A DNA stretch of 64,000 nucleotides, taken from assembly GCA_036006525.1 (NCBI GenBank), contig DASYPP010000069.1, positions 15,451 through 79,450 of the forward strand, read 5' to 3'. Below the pieces are notes generated by a model. The model was not told where the DNA came from and did not search any database. It was given only the letters and a program-made list of their open reading frames with translations. The position numbers were made by a program, and so were the translations under genes. The stretch is from DASYPP01 sp036006525 (lineage in GTDB: Bacteria > Gemmatimonadota > Gemmatimonadetes > Gemmatimonadales > GWC2-71-9). Shown here one piece after another: positions 16,582 to 23,677 of this stretch (positions within the stretch are counted from its first letter, which is position 1; each line of letters opens with the position of its first letter).

Positions 16582-17334
16582 TTACTCGAAGACCGCGCGG
16601 ATCCGGTCCCACCACGAAGCACGCAGCGGCAACGGGGGGACCGGAAGAAGCTCCTGGTCACCCAGGATGCGTTGGGGATTATGCCGGGCCAGCAGGTCCG
16701 CCTGGAATTCGCCGCCCCGTTCCTTCAGGATATGAAAGGCGATGGAAATCAGCCGTCCATCGCCATGGTTGTCCGCGGCCATGATGTCGATCAGGCCGTG
16801 GGAGACCAGCTCGCGGGCCCGCTTGCCGCGGGAACGGGAGGACAGGAGCGTCGTCGCGTCCACCTGGGTGCAGGCGCCCAGCGCGCGCCAGCCCCGCACC
16901 GTGTCCGGGTCACAGCAGCTGTACCGCTCCGGGTGCGCGATAAGCGGCACCAGGCCGATCGCCACGGTGGCGCTGAGCGCGCTCTGCACCGCGGCGCGCG
17001 TCACCATGTGGGGGAACTCGACCAGGATGTAGCGGGAGCCACCAAGGGTTCCCCGCCGCCTGGTCGCCACCTCTTCCGAGATCACCCCGTCGATCATGAC
17101 CTCGAGTCCCCGCGTGAGAAACGGCGCTTCGGGCGCTCGCGCGGTCAGGGCGGCAAATGCCCGGTCGTAGGCGGCAGGGATGCCCTTGTTGAGCTGGGAC
17201 ACCGGGAGATGGGGCGTGAGGCAGACGCCGGCCACATCGTGCCGCGCCATCTCCTGGAGCACCGCGACCGACTGCTCGACCGAGCGGGAGCCGTCGTCCA
17301 CCGCGGGCAGCAGGTGGCAGTGAAGGTCAATCAC
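16582..17334 (-). CDS. PHP-type tyrosine-protein phosphatase (CpsB/YwqE family)
   Basis: About 250 residues. The N-terminal metal motif MIDLHCHLLPAVDDG is typical of CpsB, CapC and YwqE. Further ligands are visible in CLTPHL, LVEFPH, LIAHPERY and ADNHGDG. These Mn-dependent enzymes dephosphorylate tyrosine kinases that control capsule export, which fits the polysaccharide locus in this window although the kinase is not seen. I chose the GTG at 17334 because the motif starts directly there; it overlaps the upstream 103-codon gene by 8 bp. An in-frame start at 17376 would add 14 unconserved residues. Confidence 0.85.
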   Translation of the reverse strand: MIDLHCHLLPAVDDGSRSVEQSVAVLQEMARHDVAGVCLTPHLPVSQLNKGIPAAYDRAFAALTARAPEAPFLTRGLEVMIDGVISEEVATRRRGTLGGSRYILVEFPHMVTRAAVQSALSATVAIGLVPLIAHPERYSCCDPDTVRGWRALGACTQVDATTLLSSRSRGKRARELVSHGLIDIMAADNHGDGRLISIAFHILKERGGEFQADLLARHNPQRILGDQELLPVPPLPLRASWWDRIRAVFE

Positions 17335-17638
17335 CGCGACCCACCGGGTGCTGCAGAAGATCGGTGGCGAAACCATCGAGGCCGGACGGCCGCTCCTGGG
17401 CCTGGGCCAGCAGCGCGAGGGTGATCAACGCGTCCGCAGCCAGCAGGTCCAGCGCGACCGGGCGACCGGCGGTCGGGTCCCGTTCTACCTGGCGCAGGGC
17501 CTCGCGGCTGGCCTCCGCTAATGTCTCGGCGACCGAGTTACCCGGAGCGACCGATTGCACGTGTTGTCGCACGCGCTCCCGGAGAGCCGCCGGTGCCCGC
17601 GCGGTATGGCGCGCCAGCCAGGGCCCGGTCGGTTCCAA
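17327..17638 (-). CDS. Small hypothetical protein
   Basis: A 103-residue, helix-rich, Ala/Arg/Leu-rich protein of no family I recognise. Its TTG start follows the alaS stop with no gap (TGATTG) and its end overlaps the phosphatase start by 8 bp, so it is probably translated in this operon. The sequence shows two amphipathic stretches (ALRERVRQHVQSV, AETLAEASREALRQVERD) and a hydrophobic one (LDLLAADALITLALLAQAQ). No signal peptide or catalytic motif is seen. Its tight packing is the main evidence that it is real. Confidence 0.6.
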   Translation of the reverse strand: MEPTGPWLARHTARAPAALRERVRQHVQSVAPGNSVAETLAEASREALRQVERDPTAGRPVALDLLAADALITLALLAQAQERPSGLDGFATDLLQHPVGRGD

Positions 17639-20254
17639 TCACCCGCCCCCGTTCAACCAATCGGATACCAGCCCGGGAACCGCGGACTTGAGCTCCGCCA
17701 TTCGGCTCACGTCACCCACACCGGCCGACGCGAACTGGGGCCGGCCGCCGCCCTTGCCCCCGGCCAGCGCGGCGATCCGCCCGGCCAGGTCGCCCGCTTT
17801 CTTTCCCGACTTGACCAGGTCGTCGGTGACGGCCACGTGGACCGCCCCGCGCCCCTCAGTATTGAAGAGGACGAGCACCGCCTTGGCGCGCCCCTGCCGA
17901 AAACTGTCGGCCACCTGGGCGACCTCCTCCCGGTTCTCCAGCGCCGTGTCGCTTACAGTGACGGATATACCGCCGACGTCGAGCGTCTGTCCCTGGTCCG
18001 GCGCGCCGCCACCGCCCTTTAACGCCTCGGCGAGCCGGGCTTCCAGCTTCGCCTTCTCCTGCATCAGCTGCTCCGCCCGGCGCAGCGCCTGGTCCGGCTG
18101 GCTGCGCAGGAGCTCCGCGATCTGGCGCAGCCTCTCCTGCTGCTCTACGACCGCGCGGTATGCCCCTTCGCCGGTGACCGCTTCGATCCGGCGCACCCCG
18201 GCCGCAACTCCGCCCTGGCTGCTGAACCGGAACAGCCCGATCTGGCCGGTGGACCGCACGTGGGTGCCGCCACACAGCTCGATGGAGTCACCCATGCGAA
18301 CCACTCGCACCACGTCCCCGTACTTCTCCGAGAAGAACGCCATCGCGCCCAGCTTGATCGCTTCCGGGTACGCCATCTCCCGGGTGTCCACTGGCGCGTT
18401 GGCGAGCACCGCGTCGTTCACCTCGTGCTCGATCTGCTGGAGCACGCCGGCTTCGATGGGACCATGGTGACTGAAATCGAAGCGCAGCCGCTCCGGCTCG
18501 ACCAGGGACCCCTGCTGCCGCACGTGACCGCCCAGGACCTTGCGCAGCGCAGCGTGGACCAGGTGGGTGGCGCTGTGGTTGCGCTCGATGCTGCGGCGCC
18601 GCGGCGTATCCACGTGCGCCGCGACCGGCGTCGGTTCGAAGGTGTCGCCGAAGTTACCGGACAGCATGGTCCCCTGGGGCCCCTTCTTCACCGCGTCTAC
18701 CAGGAGGGCCCATCCCGCGCCGCTCAGCCCGCCAACGTCGCTTACCTGCCCGCCCGATTCCGCGTAGAAGGGATTCTCCCGGAGTATCACGTCTACCCGG
18801 TCTCCCTCCTGGCGGAAGGCCAGGATGTCGGTCTCCGTTTCGGTCCGGTCGTACCCGACAAAGGCCTGGGGTTCCGGCTTGAGCACCTGCCAGTCGCCCC
18901 GGTCCTTCGCGGTGTGAACGGCCGGCCCGGTCCGGTCTCGGCGGGAGCGCGCCCGCTGCTCCTCCAGCGCCTTTTCGAAGCCGGCGTGGTCTACCGTCAG
19001 CCCCTTCTCGGACGCGATCAGCTCGGTCAGGTCGATGGGAAACCCGAACGTGTCATAGAGCTTGAATGCTTCTTCGCCGCCGATCCGCCTGGTGCCGGTC
19101 GCGATGATCTCCTCCATCCGCTTGAGGCCGCCCTCGATGGTCTCGAAGAACCGGTTTTCCTCGTTGCGGGTGACCTCGGCGATATAGCCCGCCTTGGCCG
19201 TGATCTCGGGATACACCGAGCCCAGGGAGGCCACCACCTGCGCCGACAGCGGCGCCAGCGTCGGCTCGCGCCGGCCGAGCAGCCAGGCATGGCGCACCGC
19301 GCGGCGGAGAATACGGCGCAGCACGTAGCCCCGGCCCTCGTTGCTGGGGTACACGCCGTCGGCCAGAAGGAAACTGACCGCACGGGCGTGATCGGCGAGC
19401 ACCCGGAACGACACGTCGTCGCCCTGGGCGGTGCGGCCGTACTTCCGTCCGATGAGCGTCTCGGCCTGTTGAATGAGAGGAAGAAACAGGTCGGTATGAA
19501 AATTGTCATCCTCGCCCTGCATCACCGCCGCGATGCGCTCCAGCCCGGCGCCGGTATCGACGGAGGGCTTGGGCAGCGGGGTCAGGGTCCCGTCGGCCGA
19601 GCGATCGAACTGCATGAAGACCAGGTTCCAGATCTCGAGAAAGCGGCCCGACTCGGCCAGCTCTTCGAATTCCGGCACCGATAGAGACGCCGGCGAATTG
19701 CCGGGGCGCCAGTTCAGGTCCACGTAGATCTCGGAGTTGAATCCGCAGGGCCCGGTATCGGCCATCTGCCAGAAATTGTCCTTGTCGCCGAGCCCGTAGA
19801 TCCGGCTGTCTGGCAGCTTCGCGATCTCCCGCCACAGGGCGCGGGCCTGGTCGTCGGTATGGTGGACGCTGACGTGAAGCCGGTCAGGATGCAGGCCGAG
19901 GTACTTGGAACTGGTCAGGAATTCCCAGGCGTAGGCAATTGCTTCCTTCTTGAAGTAATCGCCGAACGAGAAGTTACCGAGCATCTCGAAGAAGGTGTGG
20001 TGCCGGCGGGTGAGCCCGACCTGTTCCAGGTCGTTATGCTTGCCGCCGGCGCGCACGCAGCGCTGCACCGTCGTCGCCCGGGTGTACTCCCGTTGCTCCT
20101 GGCCCAGGAAGGTGCGTTTGAACTGCACCATGCCCGAGTTGGTGAACAGCAGCGTGGGATCGTCGGCGGGAACCAGCGACGAAGAGGGCACCTCGCGGTG
20201 CCCTTGCGTCATGAAATAATCGAGAAACATCCGCCGGATGCGGGAGGATTGCAT
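17639..20254 (-). CDS. alaS: Alanyl-tRNA synthetase
   Basis: A full-length, 871-residue class II synthetase. The N-terminus has IRRMFLDYFMTQGHREVPSS, LLFTNSGMVQFK and FFEMLGNFSFGDYFKKEAI; the class II catalytic core follows. The editing domain keeps HSATHLVH (H-x-x-x-H) and CGGTHVRSTG (C-x-x-x-H), which bind zinc and clear Ser/Gly mischarged tRNA. The C-terminal DHHA1 region has AGGKGGGRPQFASAG. The ATG at 20254 gives the normal family N-terminus. The 85-bp gap to recX upstream contains paired palindromes. Confidence 0.97.
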   Translation of the reverse strand: MQSSRIRRMFLDYFMTQGHREVPSSSLVPADDPTLLFTNSGMVQFKRTFLGQEQREYTRATTVQRCVRAGGKHNDLEQVGLTRRHHTFFEMLGNFSFGDYFKKEAIAYAWEFLTSSKYLGLHPDRLHVSVHHTDDQARALWREIAKLPDSRIYGLGDKDNFWQMADTGPCGFNSEIYVDLNWRPGNSPASLSVPEFEELAESGRFLEIWNLVFMQFDRSADGTLTPLPKPSVDTGAGLERIAAVMQGEDDNFHTDLFLPLIQQAETLIGRKYGRTAQGDDVSFRVLADHARAVSFLLADGVYPSNEGRGYVLRRILRRAVRHAWLLGRREPTLAPLSAQVVASLGSVYPEITAKAGYIAEVTRNEENRFFETIEGGLKRMEEIIATGTRRIGGEEAFKLYDTFGFPIDLTELIASEKGLTVDHAGFEKALEEQRARSRRDRTGPAVHTAKDRGDWQVLKPEPQAFVGYDRTETETDILAFRQEGDRVDVILRENPFYAESGGQVSDVGGLSGAGWALLVDAVKKGPQGTMLSGNFGDTFEPTPVAAHVDTPRRRSIERNHSATHLVHAALRKVLGGHVRQQGSLVEPERLRFDFSHHGPIEAGVLQQIEHEVNDAVLANAPVDTREMAYPEAIKLGAMAFFSEKYGDVVRVVRMGDSIELCGGTHVRSTGQIGLFRFSSQGGVAAGVRRIEAVTGEGAYRAVVEQQERLRQIAELLRSQPDQALRRAEQLMQEKAKLEARLAEALKGGGGAPDQGQTLDVGGISVTVSDTALENREEVAQVADSFRQGRAKAVLVLFNTEGRGAVHVAVTDDLVKSGKKAGDLAGRIAALAGGKGGGRPQFASAGVGDVSRMAELKSAVPGLVSDWLNGGG

Positions 20255-20276
20255 CCTCGGAATATAACTTGTGTAA

Positions 20277-20342
20277 GGGTCGATCTCAGATCGACCCCTA
20301 CGTCAGGGGCGATCTTAGATCGCCCCTACGGATCGCCCCCTA
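20277..20342. repeat. Tandem palindromes of the GATCGCCCC/GATCGACCC type between recX and alaS
   Basis: Two near-perfect palindromes with 10-bp arms and a 1-nt centre: GGGTCGATCT/AGATCGACCC at 20277-20297 and GGGGCGATCT/AGATCGCCCC at 20306-20326. A third half-copy (GGATCGCCCCCTA) runs into 20342 and supplies the TAG stop of recX. A related copy lies at 22136-22163, beyond recA. Confidence 0.92.
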
Positions 20343-20987
20343 CTGGTTGAGGACCTCGGAGACCATCCGGCCGACCTCACTACCCTGGAATCCCCGGCGC
20401 GCCAGGAAGGCGAGGAGACGCCGGCGCTTCGCCGGTCTCGGAATATCCCCCAACTGTCGGGCCCGCTTGTTGGCGAGCGCCCGGGTCGGATCGCCCGTCT
20501 CGGTACGTTCGGCCCAGGCGGAATCCACCGCTGGCTGGGCCAGCTCCCGGGCCACGCCCATGGCGAGCAGGTCGCGCAGCAGCCGCGCCGGCCCCCGCCC
20601 CCGTTCCGCCTTGGCCGAGGCGAACTGCCTGGCAAAGGCGCCGTCGTCGATCAGCCCTGCGGCCACCGCGCGGTCCAGCGCTGCGGCGGTTGCCCGGGGC
20701 GCGTGGCCTTTGCGAACCATGCGCCGCTCCAGGTCCCGCCGGGCGAAGCCGCGGCGGCCCAGGGCGGCCACGATGTAGCGAAAGGCGGCTTGGGCATCGG
20801 CGGCCTCGCCCAACCGTTCCCTGAGGTCGGGCGTCAGTTCACGCCCGGGGCGCAGGTCCAGCTCCCGGGCTGCGGCCGCCGGCACCGTGCAGAACCAGCG
20901 GCCATTGACGCTCACCCGGACCGCCCCGATGCCCCGGGAATCCGGCTCAACCGAGGTGAGTTCCTCGAGCATCACCGCGACCGGCAC
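20340..20987 (-). CDS. recX: Regulatory protein RecX
   Basis: 215 residues with the RecX three-helix repeats: AFRYIVAALGRRGFARRDLERRMVRKG, AAALDRAVAAGLIDDGAFARQ and RRRLLAFLARRGFQGSEVGRMV. RecX binds RecA filaments and limits their growth. It follows recA by 7 bp, the usual arrangement. The GTG at 20987 is the first in-frame start. The TAG stop is part of the downstream palindrome family, so the last residues may have been set by the repeat. Confidence 0.92.
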   Translation of the reverse strand: MPVAVMLEELTSVEPDSRGIGAVRVSVNGRWFCTVPAAAARELDLRPGRELTPDLRERLGEAADAQAAFRYIVAALGRRGFARRDLERRMVRKGHAPRATAAALDRAVAAGLIDDGAFARQFASAKAERGRGPARLLRDLLAMGVARELAQPAVDSAWAERTETGDPTRALANKRARQLGDIPRPAKRRRLLAFLARRGFQGSEVGRMVSEVLNQ

Positions 20988-20994
20988 GAGCGCC

Positions 20995-22047
20995 TCAGTC
21001 CTCGCCCTCGTCGGCCACGGCGGTGGTCGAAGAATTCTTGACCCCGAGGTAATCCTTTACCTTCTGCTCGATCTCGACGTGCAGGCCGTTGTTGTCCTTG
21101 AGGAAAAGCTTGGCGTTCTCCCGGCCCTGCCCGATCCGCTGGTCCCCGTAGGAGTACCAGGCGCCGGATTTCTGGATGATGTTCGCTTCGGCCGCGAGGT
21201 CTACCAGCAGCGAGGTGTGGCTGATTCCTTCGTCGAACATGATGTCGAATTCGGCCTGCTTGAACGGCGGGGCCACCTTGTTCTTCACCACCTTCACCCG
21301 CACGTGGTTGCCGATCACGTTCTCCCGGTCCTTGACCGGGCCGATCCGGCGAATGTCGAGCCGGAGTGAAGCGTAGAACTTGAGCGCCTTGCCGCCGGTC
21401 GTGGTCTCCGGGTTGCCGAACATGACGCCGATCTTCTCGCGCAGCTGGTTGATGAACACCACCGCACAGTTGGAGCGATTGATGGCACCCGCCAGCTTGC
21501 GGAGCGCCTGGCTCATGAGCCGGGCCTGGAGACCCATGTGGCTGTCACCCATCTCGCCTTCGATTTCCGCCTTGGGGACCAGGGCCGCCACCGAGTCGAT
21601 CACCACCAGGTCCACCGCGCCGGAGCGCACCAGGATTTCCACGATCTCCAAAGCCTGTTCGCCGGTATCGGGCTGGGAGACCAGCAGGTTCTCGACGTCC
21701 ACGCCGAGCTTCCGGGCATAATCCACGTCGAGGGCGTGCTCCGCATCGACATAGGCCGCGACGCCGCCGGCCCGCTGCACGTTGGCGGCGAGATGGAGCG
21801 TGAGCGTGGTCTTGCCGGACGATTCGGGTCCGTAGATCTCGGTAATCCTGCCGCGGGGGACCCCGCCGATCCCGATCGCCGCATCGAGGTTGATCGCCCC
21901 AGTGGGGATCGCGGCCACCCGCACCCGGGGGGTATCGGTCCCCATCCGCATGATGGACCCCTTGCCTAACTGCTTTTCAATCTGAGAGATAGCCAGGTTC
22001 AGGGCTTTCTTGCGGTCGGCGTCGAGCCGGCTTTCATCGGCGGCCAT
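20995..22047 (-). CDS. recA: Recombinase RecA
   Basis: 350 residues from the ATG at 22047, where the conserved N-terminus (ADRKKALNLAISQIEKQLGK) begins. Walker A GPESSGKT at 73-80, Walker B VDLVVIDSVAALVPKAE, loop 2 region FINQLREKIGVMFGNPETT, and the acidic C-terminal tail. RecA drives strand exchange and SOS induction. An upstream in-frame start at 22167 would add 40 residues that come from the palindrome and promoter region and is rejected. The 112-bp leader is AT-rich for this genome and holds the imperfect palindrome AGTACATACGATACT, but I cannot identify a LexA box with confidence. Confidence 0.98.
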   Translation of the reverse strand: MAADESRLDADRKKALNLAISQIEKQLGKGSIMRMGTDTPRVRVAAIPTGAINLDAAIGIGGVPRGRITEIYGPESSGKTTLTLHLAANVQRAGGVAAYVDAEHALDVDYARKLGVDVENLLVSQPDTGEQALEIVEILVRSGAVDLVVIDSVAALVPKAEIEGEMGDSHMGLQARLMSQALRKLAGAINRSNCAVVFINQLREKIGVMFGNPETTTGGKALKFYASLRLDIRRIGPVKDRENVIGNHVRVKVVKNKVAPPFKQAEFDIMFDEGISHTSLLVDLAAEANIIQKSGAWYSYGDQRIGQGRENAKLFLKDNNGLHVEIEQKVKDYLGVKNSSTTAVADEGED

Positions 22048-22135
22048 TGGGATGATCCTTTGGTTAGGCAGGTGGCTGAAATTGCTCCACAATAACAGTA
22101 CATACGATACTACCGAACACACTCCGAAGCAAGAG

Positions 22136-22163
22136 GTAGGGGTCGATCTCTGATCGACCCTAC
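22136..22163. repeat. Palindrome of the GTAGGGTCGATC family
   Basis: GTAGGGGTCGATC, TCT, GATCGACCCTAC: arms of about 12 bp with one bulged G. It is a relative of the recX/alaS palindromes. Its right arm contains the TAG stop of the S23-type gene (22160-22162). It sits between that gene and the recA promoter region. Confidence 0.9.
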
Positions 22164-22555
22164 ACAACCAGCCGCCGGCGCCGCCGCTGACTGGCCGCTT
22201 GCAAGCTCACAATCAGCTTGCCGAGCATTCGATGGATCTCCGAGGTCCGCCGGAGCAGGCGATCACCGGAATCCCCGTCGATCCAGGCTCGTCCGCATCC
22301 ATCGATGAGAAGTGGTTCGAGCCCATCCACCAGCTTTCGCGCCCGATGGAGATGATGGAGATAGGGAGCCAGCTGCTGGAACTGGTAACCCCGCTCGATT
22401 TCATAGGCGATCGACTCCGCCTTCCGGCGAATCCGCTTGCCCAGGGGCGTCGCGGCCTCCGGAAGTGCCGAGACAATGGCCAGGCACTCGTGGGCCAATC
22501 GGGTTGCCTTGCGCCAGACCCGAAGGTCCTTGTGGCTGCTGATGTCCTTTTTCAT
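22160..22555 (-). CDS. Four-helix-bundle protein (S23 / 23S rRNA intervening-sequence protein family)
   Basis: 131 residues. It begins MKKDISSHKDLRVWRKATRL, the usual opening of this family, followed by four helices (ECLAIVSALP, GKRIRRKAESIAYEIERGY, LHHLHRARKLVDGLEPLL, LLRRTSEIHRMLGKLIVSL) and an Arg-rich end. The family was first seen in intervening sequences of 23S rRNA genes and also occurs widely outside rRNA; its function is unknown. The ATG at 22555 overlaps the yraN stop (ATGA), so it is coupled to yraN. The stop lies inside a palindromic repeat. Confidence 0.88.
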   Translation of the reverse strand: MKKDISSHKDLRVWRKATRLAHECLAIVSALPEAATPLGKRIRRKAESIAYEIERGYQFQQLAPYLHHLHRARKLVDGLEPLLIDGCGRAWIDGDSGDRLLRRTSEIHRMLGKLIVSLQAASQRRRRRLVV

Positions 22556-22956
22556 CGTACCAGTCTCCACGCGTCCTCGACGTGCTGGATCATGACCTTG
22601 CCATCGCTGGATTCGTCGACCGCAACCAGGTCAAAGCGATAGATGTCTTCCGGGTGGCCGAACCGGATTCGCCAGAGGTCTGCCACCTTGGCGATCGACT
22701 GCTGCTTTCGCCGATTCACCGCCTCCAGCGGCGACCCGAAGGCATGCCCGCGCCGCGTCTTCACCTCCACGAAGGCGACCACTTTGCCCCGCCGGACGAT
22801 CAGGTCGATATCGTGCCGGCGCATGCGGTGCCGGTGGGCTTCGATCTCATAGCCACAGGAGATGAGATAGGCCATCGCCTCTGTTTCGCCCTTGAGACCG
22901 AGAAGCTGCCGCTCGTCTTCCCATTCCTCGGTGGGAGTGAATTTCCGGGTACGCAT
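22552..22956 (-). CDS. YraN/UPF0102 family endonuclease-like protein
   Basis: 134 residues from the ATG at 22956. Restriction-endonuclease-like core: GLKGETEAMAYLISCGYEIE, HDIDLIVRRGKVVAFVEVKT (the D-x-x and E-x-K positions) and the family tail RRGHAFGSPLEAVNRRKQQ. The usual G-E-I-D-L is H-D-I-D-L here. A TTG start at 22965 would add 3 residues. The role is uncertain; some members have nuclease activity. It leads the pair with the S23-type gene and lies about 140 bp from the GxxExxY unit. Confidence 0.85.
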   Translation of the reverse strand: MRTRKFTPTEEWEDERQLLGLKGETEAMAYLISCGYEIEAHRHRMRRHDIDLIVRRGKVVAFVEVKTRRGHAFGSPLEAVNRRKQQSIAKVADLWRIRFGHPEDIYRFDLVAVDESSDGKVMIQHVEDAWRLVR

Positions 22957-23058
22957 GGCCCCCAAGATATGGGCCGGTTGAGGAGGGGTGGTAACCAGAA
23001 TTACGCAGCACGGGGGGATAGAAACGCGTCGAACATCCTGCTCGTAGAACCACTACCT

Positions 23059-23640
23059 ATCACGAAAGCACGAAATCGTGAAAACACGAAGAGCCGGCAG
23101 GCACTCAGTTCACAACTCTTCGGACCTTGAGGACTGGCTCATTAAAATTGATGAGCAGACCTACAGGCAACTTGCTCGCCTTGAGATAGGCACGAATCTG
23201 GGCAAAATGAAGATCTGAAAGCGCCTTGACGGACTTCAATTCAACAACGACCTGGTGCCCCACAACCAGGTCGAGCCGATATTCACCAACTTCGATGCCT
23301 TCAAAATGAACCTTGATTGTCCTCTGAGTTTCAAAGTCCAACCCACGTCTCCCCAAAGCAACGCACATGGCGTTCTGATAGGCGGATTCTGTGAACCCCG
23401 GCCCCAGCGCCTTATGAACCGACAGGGCAGCCCCGATGACTTTGGCGGACAGTGGCTCAAACTGATGGCCGTGACGAACAGAGTACTGAGGAGGAATGAA
23501 CCGAGGCATCGTCCAAATATGATGCTATGTTCTTTCAACTAGCTAACCGAAAATAATGCAGGAGGGTGCAACAAAACGCGAATAAATTGGCGCCGATCCT
23601 GTAGCTGCTCGTGTTTTCCTCCTTTCGTGTTTTCGTGATT
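23059..23640. mobile_element. Inverted-repeat-bounded unit carrying a GxxExxY gene
   Basis: Left repeat 23059-23094 (ATCACGAAAGCACGAAATCG, then TGAAAACACGAAGAG) is the imperfect reverse complement of right repeat 23608-23640 (CTCGTGTTTTCCTCCTTTCG, then TGTTTTCGTGATT). By eye most of the 33-36 bp pair, mismatching mainly in a 4-5 nt centre. The unit is 582 bp and contains only the 134-codon GxxExxY gene. This arrangement, a stem-forming repeat around a GxxExxY or S23 gene, matches intervening sequences known from 23S rRNA genes. No target duplication is obvious. Mobility is inference. Confidence 0.65.
23105..23509 (-). CDS. GxxExxY family protein
   Basis: 134 residues. It carries the name-giving motif in GPGFTESAYQNAM (G-F-T-E-S-A-Y), preceded by AKVIGAALSVHKALG and followed by FETQRTIKVHFEGIEVGEYRLD, LVVGHQVVVELKSVKAL and LPVGLLINFN. 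The D-x-V and E-x-K pattern (LDLVVG, VELKS) resembles a PD-(D/E)xK nuclease core, though activity has not been assigned to the family as far as I know. It is bounded by inverted repeats and lies just downstream of ftsK. The base composition is lower in GC than its neighbours by eye, consistent with transfer. Confidence 0.88.
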   Translation of the reverse strand: MPRFIPPQYSVRHGHQFEPLSAKVIGAALSVHKALGPGFTESAYQNAMCVALGRRGLDFETQRTIKVHFEGIEVGEYRLDLVVGHQVVVELKSVKALSDLHFAQIRAYLKASKLPVGLLINFNEPVLKVRRVVN

Positions 23641-23677
23641 AGAGAATCCGCTATTAAGTGGCCTTACTGAACAGAGC

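Noticed and set aside
22048..22135. LexA/SOS box upstream of recA
   Set aside because: AGTACATACGATACT is only weakly symmetric and matches neither the CTGT-N8-ACAG nor the GAAC-N4-GTTC type, so I do not call it.
22048..22167. Longer RecA with 40 extra N-terminal residues
   Set aside because: The extension is coded by the palindrome and promoter region and is unlike any RecA N-terminus.
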